A DNA stretch of 34,843 nt, taken from assembly GCA_938023905.1 (NCBI GenBank), contig CALJCO010000010.1, forward strand, positions 1-34,843, given 5' to 3'. Within the stretch, counting starts at the first letter, position 1. Every line of letters starts with the position of its first letter. Made by a program: the position numbers and the translations under genes. The notes beneath the pieces are model-generated. The model was not told where the DNA came from. It saw only the letters and a list, made by a program, of their open reading frames with translations, and ran no database searches. Shown here one piece after another: positions 1 to 5,788 of the stretch. This DNA comes from an uncultured Collinsella sp. (lineage in GTDB: Bacteria > Actinomycetota > Coriobacteriia > Coriobacteriales > Coriobacteriaceae).

Positions 1-24
1 CCCGTGGGTTATACCCTAAGAGCA

Positions 25-47
25 AACCACCCTTTTTAAGGGTGGTT
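25..47. terminator. Hairpin at window edge, possible terminator
   Basis: AACCACCC (25-32) and GGGTGGTT (40-47) form an 8-bp stem around a 7-base loop. The T-run on either side is weak. It probably ends a gene lying left of the window, but that gene cannot be seen. Confidence 0.4.
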
Positions 48-62
48 CTGATTTTGGTTCGC

Positions 63-310
63 GCCATGTGGGGGTGGTGGCGACGTGCATTTTTGCGAGT
101 ATTCTGCAATCGAAGGCCCCTGCATACCGGCCTCGGGCAAAAAATCGGGATTTCTCGATGTTTTCTACGAATGATGGGCGGGGTTATGGGCTGACAGCGT
201 TTGATTTGCAGGGATATTTGCGCTCTTTGGCATTTATCGCGGCGCCCGAAGCCCTTGGTTATGTTGAATACTCCTAAAAATGCACGGCACTTAGAGGGGG
301 ACCTTCGCGA
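63..310. repeat. Intergenic repeat R5, copy 1, with inverted ends
   Basis: A roughly 30-bp motif (GCGACGTGCA, 5 bases, GCGAGTATTCTGCAA) lies at 81-109. An inverted, diverged copy lies at about 262-290, where the core GAATACTC..AAAAATGCACG reads on the plus strand. The same inverted pair recurs at 23552-23763. The short ORFs crossing this stretch have no recognisable product. The outer boundaries are approximate. No gene is supported between 1 and 391. Confidence 0.6.
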
Positions 311-316
311 AAAAGG

Positions 317-355
317 AAACCGCCCCGTCGAAGTATGCATTCGACAGGGCGGTTT
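317..355 (-). terminator. Intrinsic terminator of lemA
   Basis: AAACCGCCC plus GTCGAA (317-332) pairs with TTCGAC plus GGGCGGTTT (340-355), with one mismatch and a 7-base loop. Read on the minus strand it is followed by CCTTTTTC. It lies 37 bases downstream of the lemA stop codon. Confidence 0.8.
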
Positions 356-391
356 ATGCATTTGGCCGATTAAAGATGCGCTGTCAAACTA

Positions 392-943
392 CTAGGACTT
401 GACGGTCGGGGCCTGGCGGGCTGCTTCGGCGGCCTCGAAGCCCTGGCGCTCCTTAAACTGGAAGATGCCGGCAAAGATGACAGCCGGGAACGTCTGGATG
501 GCGTTGTTGTAGCTGAGCACGCAGTCGTTGTAGCTCTGGCGTGCATAGCTAATCTTGTTCTCGGTATCCTCGAGCGATGCCTGCAGCTGCGTAAAGTTGG
601 TGTTTGCCTTCAGATCGGGGTAGGCCTCGGCCACGGCGAAGAGCTGGCGCAGCGCATCGGTCAGCACGTTGTCGGCTTCCATCTTGGCCTCGGGCGTGGT
701 GGCCTTGACGGCGGTGTTACGCGCGCTGATCACGGCGGAGAGCGTCTCTTGCTCGTGCTTGGCGTAGCCCTTGACGGTCTCGACCAGGTTGGGGATCAGG
801 TCGTTGCGGCGCTGCAGCTGCGTATCGATGTTCTGCCAGGCGTTATCGATGCGGTTACGCTTGGTGACCATGTTGTTGTAGATGCCGGCGATGGCGCAGA
901 CAATCACAATGACAACAACGATGCCGATGATGACGGTAATCAT
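392..943 (-). CDS. lemA: LemA family protein
   Basis: This 183-residue protein has the LemA layout: an N-terminal membrane segment (about residues 2-22, VIIGIVVVIVIVCAIAGIY) followed by a helical domain. That domain carries the typical NRIDNAWQNIDTQLQRRNDL and IPNLVETVKGYA signatures and the YNxxVxxYNxxIQTFP pattern near residues 138-153. The length matches the family. LemA proteins are membrane-anchored and their biochemical role is unclear. In many genomes lemA sits beside a TPM-domain gene; here it stands alone, convergent with nothing and divergent from a TetR-type regulator. The ATG is preceded by GGAG at good spacing, and an intrinsic terminator follows. The family call is firm and the function is unknown. 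Confidence 0.93.
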   Translation of the reverse strand: MITVIIGIVVVIVIVCAIAGIYNNMVTKRNRIDNAWQNIDTQLQRRNDLIPNLVETVKGYAKHEQETLSAVISARNTAVKATTPEAKMEADNVLTDALRQLFAVAEAYPDLKANTNFTQLQASLEDTENKISYARQSYNDCVLSYNNAIQTFPAVIFAGIFQFKERQGFEAAEAARQAPTVKS

Positions 944-990
944 GATGTCTCCGTTTCGAATGGCCGCGGCGGCATGCGCCAGCTGCCGTT

Positions 991-1012
991 GGTATAACGC
1001 TACTAGTATACC
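991..1012. promoter_or_regulatory. Candidate operator between lemA and the TetR-type gene
   Basis: GGTATA, 10 bases, TATACC forms an interrupted palindrome in the 199-bp divergent region. The right half contains, on the minus strand, TATACT, a good -10 hexamer for lemA. A TetR-family repressor bound here could therefore block lemA transcription. The placement is inferred, and no convincing -35 is seen. Confidence 0.3.
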
Positions 1013-1142
1013 CGCAACGTTTTGCCGTGCCGAACTTTCCGGTAAGCGTTATGTTTTCGGCGGGGTCGGCACCGGGGTAAAACGCGCGAGGTACAGGTGT
1101 AAGATATGCGACAGATTGACGAGTGTTGTCTTTGCCCTGAGG

Positions 1143-1739
1143 ATGGCGATACCAGTGGACCTTCGCATTAAGAAAACCTACCGTGCCCTGTTCGATGCTT
1201 TCACCGAGCTTCTCGAGGAGCATCGTTTTGAGGACCTGACGGTTGCCATGCTGTGCGACCGCGCCATGATTCGCCGCACGACGTTCTACAAGCACTTTCG
1301 CGACAAGAACGATTACTTTGCCTTTTATATCGATGAGCTCATGTCCGGCTTGCCGCAAAAACAGCCCGATGAGGCCGGCACAGTGTCTGCCGAGGACGTG
1401 CGCGCGCTCCGGCACGCGATTTTGGACGATGCCATGGACCTGATTCTGGCCCATGAGCAGCTCATGGACAACATTTTGGCGAGCAGCATGTCGGGAATGC
1501 TGACCGACGTTATTTGCGACCGTATTGCCCGCTCCATCCGCGAGCGTGTGATGAACGTGCTTGCCGAGGATGCCCTGGCCCCCGTGTCACTCGAGACGAC
1601 GTCTGAGTTTGTCGCCGGCGGTATTATTCGACTTTTCACGATATGGTGGGAATCGGGCCACGATCTTGAGCGTCGACCCGAGATGGCCGACGTGGTCGAT
1701 GCGCTGTTTGAGCGGACCATGACACCGGTGCATCACTAA
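1143..1739 (+). CDS. TetR/AcrR family transcriptional regulator
   Basis: The 198-residue product begins with a TetR-type DNA-binding domain: about residues 7-55, with DLTVAMLCDRAMIRRTTFYK as the helix-turn-helix and YKHFRDKNDYF as its hallmark end. A helical ligand-binding/dimerisation domain of typical length follows. The frame stays open upstream to 882, but that part lacks TetR features. I place the start at ATG 1143. GTG 1155 is an equally good choice, because GAGGA at 1139-1143 is better spaced for it. The gene is divergent from lemA and convergent with the tRNA-Ser gene. Its inducer is unknown, and lemA or itself are the obvious candidate targets. Confidence 0.85.
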   Translation: MAIPVDLRIKKTYRALFDAFTELLEEHRFEDLTVAMLCDRAMIRRTTFYKHFRDKNDYFAFYIDELMSGLPQKQPDEAGTVSAEDVRALRHAILDDAMDLILAHEQLMDNILASSMSGMLTDVICDRIARSIRERVMNVLAEDALAPVSLETTSEFVAGGIIRLFTIWWESGHDLERRPEMADVVDALFERTMTPVHH

Positions 1740-1742
1740 AAG

Positions 1743-1832
1743 TGGCGGAGAGAGGGGGATTCGAACCCCCGGAACGCTCTCGCGCTCAACGGTTTTCAAG
1801 ACCGCCGCATTCAACCGCTCTGCCATCTCTCC
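1743..1832 (-). tRNA. tRNA-Ser (anticodon UGA)
   Basis: Read on the minus strand, GGAGAGA (5') pairs with TCTCTCC in a 7-bp acceptor stem, followed by G and an encoded CCA. The anticodon loop CTTGAAA gives UGA, which reads UCA/UCG serine codons. The T loop is GGTTCGAATCC, and the long variable arm (GAGCGCGAGAGCGTTCC region) is typical of class II serine tRNA. It is divergent from the tadA fusion gene, so its promoter must lie in or near the first bases of that gene's leader. TATCAT on the minus strand (1842-1847) is a candidate -10. Confidence 0.97.
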
Positions 1833-1883
1833 GTGAGTCGTAATGATAGCATCGTTTTGAATTTGCAACAGGGAAGGCGAACG

Positions 1884-3665
1884 ATGACGATCACCGAAAT
1901 CGACGAGAAGTTCATGCGCGAGGCGCTGGCCGAGGCGCGAGCCGCCGCGGCGGTGGGCGAGGTGCCCATCGGAGCCGTAGTGGTGCGCGACGGCGAGATC
2001 GTCGCGAGGGCGCACAATCGGCGCGAGCTCGACCAGGACCCTTCGGCGCATGCAGAGTTCGCGGCCCTGTGCGCCGCTGCCCAGGCGCTTGGCCGCTGGC
2101 GCCTTTCCGACTGTACGGTCTACGTGACGCTCGAACCCTGCTGCATGTGTGCGGGACTTATGGTCAACGCGCGCGTGGGGCGCTGCGTGTATGGCGCGGC
2201 CGATGCCAAGGCCGGCGCACTGGGTTCGCTGTATGACCTGAATGCCGACTCGCGCCTGAATCATCGGTTTAACGTGACGGCTGGCGTGCTGGCAGACGAG
2301 TGTCGTGAGGTGTTGAGCAACTATTTTGCCGGTTTGCGCGGTGCGGATGGCGTCGGTTGCGGCTGCGGTGCAAACCTTGAGGCGCATGTCGCCCACGCCG
2401 AGGCCCTTGCTGACGGCGAGGATCTTGCCGGCGAGACGCTCGACTTTGGTCCCGTGCAGCGCCGGCCTCGCCGTGTGCTGTTGGCGATTGATTCCTTTAA
2501 GGGCAGCGTGTCGAGTGCGCGGGCGGAGGCGGCGGTTGCCGAAGGCGTGCGCCGCGTTTGGCCCGATGCCGAGGTGTGCACATTGCCGCTGGCAGATGGC
2601 GGCGAGGGAACGCTCGACGCCGTTGCCGCCTGCGGTGGCGAGCTTGTGACCTGCGAGGTTGCAGGTCCCTTGGGCGAGCGTGTGCCTGCCCGGATGCTGG
2701 CTGATGTCGAGCGCGAGTCCGCGGTCATCGAGATGGCCGAGGCGGCCGGCATTGGGTATTCGCCTTGCACGGAGTCGTCGGCGCTTGCGGCTTCGACCTA
2801 TGGCGTGGGCGAACTGATGCTTCATGCGGTTCGCGCGGGTGCAAAGACTATCTATATTGGCTTGGGCGGCAGCGCCACCAACGACGGCGGCGCCGGCATG
2901 CTGCAGACGCTGGGCGCGCGTGTGGTCGATGATCGGGGCTGCGATGTCGCCCCCGGTCTTGCCGGCCTTGAGCAGGTGGCGAGCGTTGATTTGGCGCCAG
3001 CGCTTCAGGCTTTGGATGGCGCTCATATCGTTGTGCTTTCGGATGTCGAGAATCCGCTCGTAGGGCGTCGGGGCGCATTGGCGGTGTTTGGCGGGCAGAA
3101 AGGCTTGCCGACGGGTGACGCCGAGGCGCTGAGCAGGTGCGACAGCTGGATGGTCGGCTACGGTCGTCTGCTCGATACGGCAATTGTCGAGGCTCGGGCC
3201 CAGGGGTTGTTGCGCACACCCGAGGGCGCACGGACATTTGGCTCGGTGCTCGGCGTGCCCGGAGCGGGCGCTGCCGGTGGCTTGGGCGCGGCGTTACTGG
3301 CGCTCGGTGCGGAGCTACGCTCGGGCGTGGAGACGGTGCTCGATCTGATTGGGTTTGACGAACATGTGCGCGATGTCGACCTGGTCATAACGGGCGAGGG
3401 CAATATGGACGAGCAATCTGCCGCCGGCAAAGCGCCGGTGGGTGTGGCCCGCCGTGCCAAGCGATATGGCAAGCCGGTGGCCGCTGTCGTGGGCGGTCGC
3501 GCCGACAACCTGGATGCGGTGTACGAGCAGGGCATCGACCTTGTCCTGCCGATCTGTCGCAAGCCCATGGACCTGGAGCGGGCGCTCGATCCGCAAGAAG
3601 CTGCAACCAACCTCATCTGCGCCGGCGAGTCTGCCGCGCGAGCCTACGACCTTGGCCGCCTCTAA
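1884..3665 (+). CDS. tadA: TadA (tRNA adenosine deaminase)-glycerate kinase fusion
   Basis: This is one uninterrupted 593-residue ORF with two complete enzymes. Residues 1-153 are a TadA-type deaminase that makes inosine at tRNA position 34. It shows the zinc/catalytic HAE (H56, E58), PCCMC (C86, C89) and N45. Residues 154-196 are a cysteine- and alanine-rich linker. Residues 197-593 are a glycerate 2-kinase of the GlxK/GarK family (class I, about 380 residues), with DSFKGS near 203, ADGGEG at 237-242, GLGGSATNDGG at 326-336 and a GEGNMDEQSAAGK motif near the C-terminus. It would phosphorylate D-glycerate using ATP. I use ATG 1884 because GGGAAGG precedes it; the frame opens at GTG 1833, flush against the tRNA. 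I see no internal start with a strong ribosome site before the kinase. The functional link between the two halves is unknown. Confidence 0.93.
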   Translation: MTITEIDEKFMREALAEARAAAAVGEVPIGAVVVRDGEIVARAHNRRELDQDPSAHAEFAALCAAAQALGRWRLSDCTVYVTLEPCCMCAGLMVNARVGRCVYGAADAKAGALGSLYDLNADSRLNHRFNVTAGVLADECREVLSNYFAGLRGADGVGCGCGANLEAHVAHAEALADGEDLAGETLDFGPVQRRPRRVLLAIDSFKGSVSSARAEAAVAEGVRRVWPDAEVCTLPLADGGEGTLDAVAACGGELVTCEVAGPLGERVPARMLADVERESAVIEMAEAAGIGYSPCTESSALAASTYGVGELMLHAVRAGAKTIYIGLGGSATNDGGAGMLQTLGARVVDDRGCDVAPGLAGLEQVASVDLAPALQALDGAHIVVLSDVENPLVGRRGALAVFGGQKGLPTGDAEALSRCDSWMVGYGRLLDTAIVEARAQGLLRTPEGARTFGSVLGVPGAGAAGGLGAALLALGAELRSGVETVLDLIGFDEHVRDVDLVITGEGNMDEQSAAGKAPVGVARRAKRYGKPVAAVVGGRADNLDAVYEQGIDLVLPICRKPMDLERALDPQEAATNLICAGESAARAYDLGRL

Positions 3666-3685
3666 AACCAATCCCTCCCCAATAA

Positions 3686-3750
3686 CTTGCGGTGAAATAC
3701 GGAGTGTTTTTGCCTTTAAGGCGCCAATTCAGTCCGTATTCCACCGCAAC
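3686..3750. repeat. Palindromic repeat R1, copy 1
   Basis: CTTGCGGTGAAATACGGAGT.. (3686-3706) pairs with CAGTCCGTATTCCACCGCAA.. (3730-3750), matching at 18 of 21 positions. The loop holds a smaller GCCTTTAAGGC palindrome. The same core, TTGCGGTGRAATACGGACTG, forms the palindrome at 18956-19021. It lies 20 bases after the fusion gene and may act as its terminator. Confidence 0.75.
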
Positions 3751-3802
3751 TTCGTGAATGGCCATCCGAGGCTGGTCGCCTTGTGCTTTGGGTCGGACCG
3801 TC

Positions 3803-3966
3803 TGCCATGAAATGCGGTAATCTACTACGTTAAACCGGTCACCCTCGACCATCCCGGAATTTGCAAAAACAAAACCGCAGGTAGAGAGCTTGCCGATTTC
3901 CGAAAAAGCCGGCTATGGTCGACCCCTGCGACCTAAACGTAGTAGATAGGCCCTTTTCGTGGCGCA
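3803..3966 (+). repeat. Dispersed repeat R2, copy 1, long inverted ends
   Basis: The ends carry ATCTACTACGTTAAACC (3820-3836) and, inverted, CTAAACGTAGTAGATAGG (3933-3950). The pairing extends outwards through GCCAYGAAA and inwards through GGTCACCCTCGACCAT-like sequence. The interior (AAAACCGCAGGTA, then TTTCCGAAAAA, then ATGGTCGACCC) also matches copy 2 at 26013-26173, which is in the opposite orientation. No ORF is evident. Boundaries are good to about 10 bases. Confidence 0.75.
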
Positions 3967-3982
3967 ACGTCAGACCAGTCTA

Positions 3983-4062
3983 TTTGGGACGGGGCTTTCT
4001 TGACTACTTTCGCCAATCTGATGCCCCCAGTCAAAAAGTAGTCAAAAAAGCCCCGTCCCAAA
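3983..4062. repeat. Palindromic repeat R3, copy 1
   Basis: A 28-bp inverted repeat with one mismatch: TTTGGGACGGGGCTTTCTTG.. at 3983-4010 pairs with the complement at 4035-4062 across a 24-base loop. The near-identical element at 30781-30870 has the same arms (GGGACGGGGCTTTTT..CTACTTT). The T-rich arms would allow it to stop transcription in either direction. Confidence 0.75.
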
Positions 4063-4071
4063 TTAGCTGTC

Positions 4072-4100
4072 TTGCCCCATCGGGCGGGAGCAGGTAAGAT
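4072..4100 (+). promoter_or_regulatory. Promoter of ffs
   Basis: TTGCCC (4072-4077), a 17-base spacer and TAAGAT (4095-4100) lie immediately upstream of the SRP RNA 5' end. They predict a start near 4107. Spacing and position fit a housekeeping sigma-70-type promoter. Confidence 0.6.
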
Positions 4101-4106
4101 ATACCG

Positions 4107-4230
4107 AGCGCCTAGCGCGTTCGATGGGTTCGGATGACGACATGTTCCGAATCTGGTCAGGTCCGGAAGGAAGCAGCCATAAGGAGCCTCTGTCGGGCAT
4201 CCGAATCCATCGAGCGCACGGGCGCTTTTT
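4107..4230 (+). ncRNA. ffs: Signal recognition particle RNA, small bacterial type
   Basis: The universally conserved SRP domain IV core GGTCAGGTCCGGAAGGAAGC lies at 4155-4174. It is flanked by a long stem: GCGCC..GCGCGTTCGATGGGTTCGGATG (4108-4136) pairs with CATCCGAATCCATCGAGCGC..GGCGC (4198-4225). TTTTTT follows and serves as terminator. The length of about 118 bases marks the 4S-like form without an Alu domain. The RNA binds Ffh and targets membrane and secreted proteins. In many Gram-positives the order is tRNA-Ser, tadA, ffs, dnaX; the first three are kept here, but no dnaX follows. Confidence 0.95.
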
Positions 4231-4244
4231 TGGTGCCGCGATGC

Positions 4245-4339
4245 GGTCCCGGTGCCGGCGGGCTGTTTGGTGTCTCGCTGGTCCTCGGCTTTGCCTGCGG
4301 GATCGCTCGACTACCAAACAGCCCGCCGGCACCGGGACC
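4245..4339. repeat. 27-bp perfect inverted repeat with 41-base loop
   Basis: GGTCCCGGTGCCGGCGGGCT.. (4245-4271) is exactly complementary to 4313-4339. The loop (4272-4312) is GC-rich with partial internal pairing. It starts 15 bases after the ffs terminator T-run and encodes nothing recognisable. An inverted repeat of similar build (17-bp arms, 38-base loop) lies at 23424-23495, but the arm sequences differ. Confidence 0.7.
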
Positions 4340-4479
4340 ACTTCGTCCAAAAATCACCCGTAAAGGCGCGTTAGCCTAATTAAATCTATCCCTTAAGGAA
4401 TGCTGCTCGTTGGCGTTGTTTGGAGCGCGGTGGCGATGTGCTTCAAGAGACAGTGGCATTACCATCTGTTTTTTCAAGT

Positions 4480-4522
4480 AAAGGGGCCCGTTTCCCTGGG
4501 TTGGGGAAACGGGCCTCTTTTT
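4480..4522. terminator. Strong bidirectional terminator
   Basis: AAAGGGGCCCGTTTCCC (4480-4496) pairs with GGGAAACGGGCCTCTTT (4504-4520), a 17-bp stem with one G-T pair and a 7-base loop. T-runs lie on both strands. It lies 43 bases downstream of the leftward surface-protein gene and would end that transcript. It would also stop readthrough from ffs. Between 4340 and 4479 I see nothing else. Confidence 0.8.
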
Positions 4523-4565
4523 GTCTCTGGGCTTGTGAATTGGTGAAGGCAGAATGCTCTGTCGG

Positions 4566-5579
4566 CTATTTTGAGTTCTTGATGCGGCGTGTGGCAGTGG
4601 CGGTTATTCCGAGGCCTGCGGCGGCGACTGCTACGAGTGCGATTGCGCTCGGTGCTGTGTCGCCCGTGTTTGCGAGCTTGCCGGCGGTCGTATCTGCTTG
4701 CTTGCCGCTGCTTGTGTTCGCTTGCTTGGTGGAGCTTGGTAGGGCGTCTTTGCCGGTTGCAGGTGAGCCAACGGGCGGTGTCGCCTCGGCGGGTTGCGCT
4801 GAGCCGGAGGGAGGCGCTGTCTCGGTCGGTTTCGCTATCTCGGGCGAGGTGGCCTTGTCTGCCGCGGCCTTTGCCTCTTCGTATGCCTTGCAGGCGTCGT
4901 CATAGGCCGCTTGCGCCTTTTCCAAATCGCTAAGGAGCGCATTTCGCTTGGCTATGTCCTCGTCGATGTGGGCTTTAGCTTCCTTTGCCTCACTTTCGAA
5001 ATACTGAACCTGTTTTTCCTGGCTTTCGAGCCGGCGTTGGTAGTGGTGAAGATCATCTTCACAAGATTCTTCTCGCCTTTCTGCCGCCATGATCTCACTG
5101 CGCAACTGCTTAATATGCTCCTTAACAGCTGCGCTGGGCGCCTCGTCGCCGAGCTCCTTGAGTACCTTATCTAATTCTGCCTGAAGGCCGCTTGTCCGGT
5201 TGTGGGCCTCATCGTATTTGGCTTGGGCTGCATCGACGTTCGCTTGCATGGCGGGAAGGGGTTCCCTCCGTTTGGCGGCTTCCGTCACCACCATGTCGTG
5301 GATCTCTTGAAAACTGGCAATGTCATCATCGATTTCCGCAAGTTTCTCGGGACTTGCGGCGTCTTTTGCGGCCTCGAGGTTTTTGAGCGCTTCCTGCATG
5401 GCTGCATACGCTTTTTCTTTTGCGGCGGTCGCATCTTCCGTTTGCAAGGCAACTGCACCGGTGGGGGAACTGGTTTCTGCCGCGATCGCCGTTGCGGGGG
5501 CGATTCCCGCGACAAGTGCCGCGGAAAGGGCGATGCCCGCAGTTGCTCGTCTTGCTCTTCTTGCGAGAATGTCGTTCAT
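4566..5579 (-). CDS. Secreted coiled-coil protein with LAXTG sortase anchor
   Basis: The 337-residue product starts with a signal peptide: positive MNDILARRARRATAG, then a hydrophobic alanine-rich core ending at about AIAAE, residue 34. Residues about 50-245 are charged, alanine/glutamate/lysine-rich helix with heptad-like spacing, a likely long coiled coil. Residues about 245-300 are a Pro/Thr/Ser-rich wall-spanning linker (PTETAPPSGS, PPVGSPATG). The C-terminus holds LANTG, a hydrophobic segment (SAIALVAVAAAGLGITA) and a basic tail (RRIKNSK), the three parts of a sortase sorting signal. LAXTG is the form associated with class E sortases of high-GC Gram-positives. No sortase gene is in the window. 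GAGG precedes the ATG. The protein's partner or adhesive target cannot be read from the sequence. Confidence 0.85.
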   Translation of the reverse strand: MNDILARRARRATAGIALSAALVAGIAPATAIAAETSSPTGAVALQTEDATAAKEKAYAAMQEALKNLEAAKDAASPEKLAEIDDDIASFQEIHDMVVTEAAKRREPLPAMQANVDAAQAKYDEAHNRTSGLQAELDKVLKELGDEAPSAAVKEHIKQLRSEIMAAERREESCEDDLHHYQRRLESQEKQVQYFESEAKEAKAHIDEDIAKRNALLSDLEKAQAAYDDACKAYEEAKAAADKATSPEIAKPTETAPPSGSAQPAEATPPVGSPATGKDALPSSTKQANTSSGKQADTTAGKLANTGDTAPSAIALVAVAAAGLGITATATRRIKNSK

Positions 5580-5714
5580 CTCGGCACCTCATTTCAAGGG
5601 TCGGCGACTAACTTGGTAGCACTAATGTAAGTATACCAAGTGGTCGACCCGCCACTGGCTGGGTGTGCGCGTATGCCCCTCTGAAAACTGAATCCCATTA
5701 GAAATGACGAGTTG

Positions 5715-5744
5715 TTTACGCTTCTTTTGGGTTCACCGTACTAT
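5715..5744 (+). promoter_or_regulatory. Candidate promoter of the ABC exporter genes
   Basis: TTTACG (5715-5720), an 18-base spacer and TACTAT (5739-5744) lie 45 bases before the first exporter gene. The match to consensus is moderate. Confidence 0.35.
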
Positions 5745-5788
5745 CATGATTCGAATTGAGTGTGAATGATGATAGGGAGCGCCTTTTT

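Noticed and set aside
68..395. Two short plus-strand ORFs (69 and 64 residues) before lemA
   Set aside because: No ribosome site, no family features, and they cross the R5 repeat ends and the lemA terminator.
1833..1883. Upstream GTG start for the tadA fusion
   Set aside because: It begins flush with the tRNA-Ser gene and would have its ribosome site inside the tRNA; ATG 1884 has a GGGAAGG site and starts like TadA.
3686..4062. CRISPR array in the repeat cluster
   Set aside because: The repeats are single palindromes of different families, not regularly spaced direct repeats, and there are no cas genes.
4124..4379. Short ORFs over the ffs region
   Set aside because: They overlap the SRP RNA and the 27-bp inverted repeat and have only the residue bias of palindromic GC-rich DNA.
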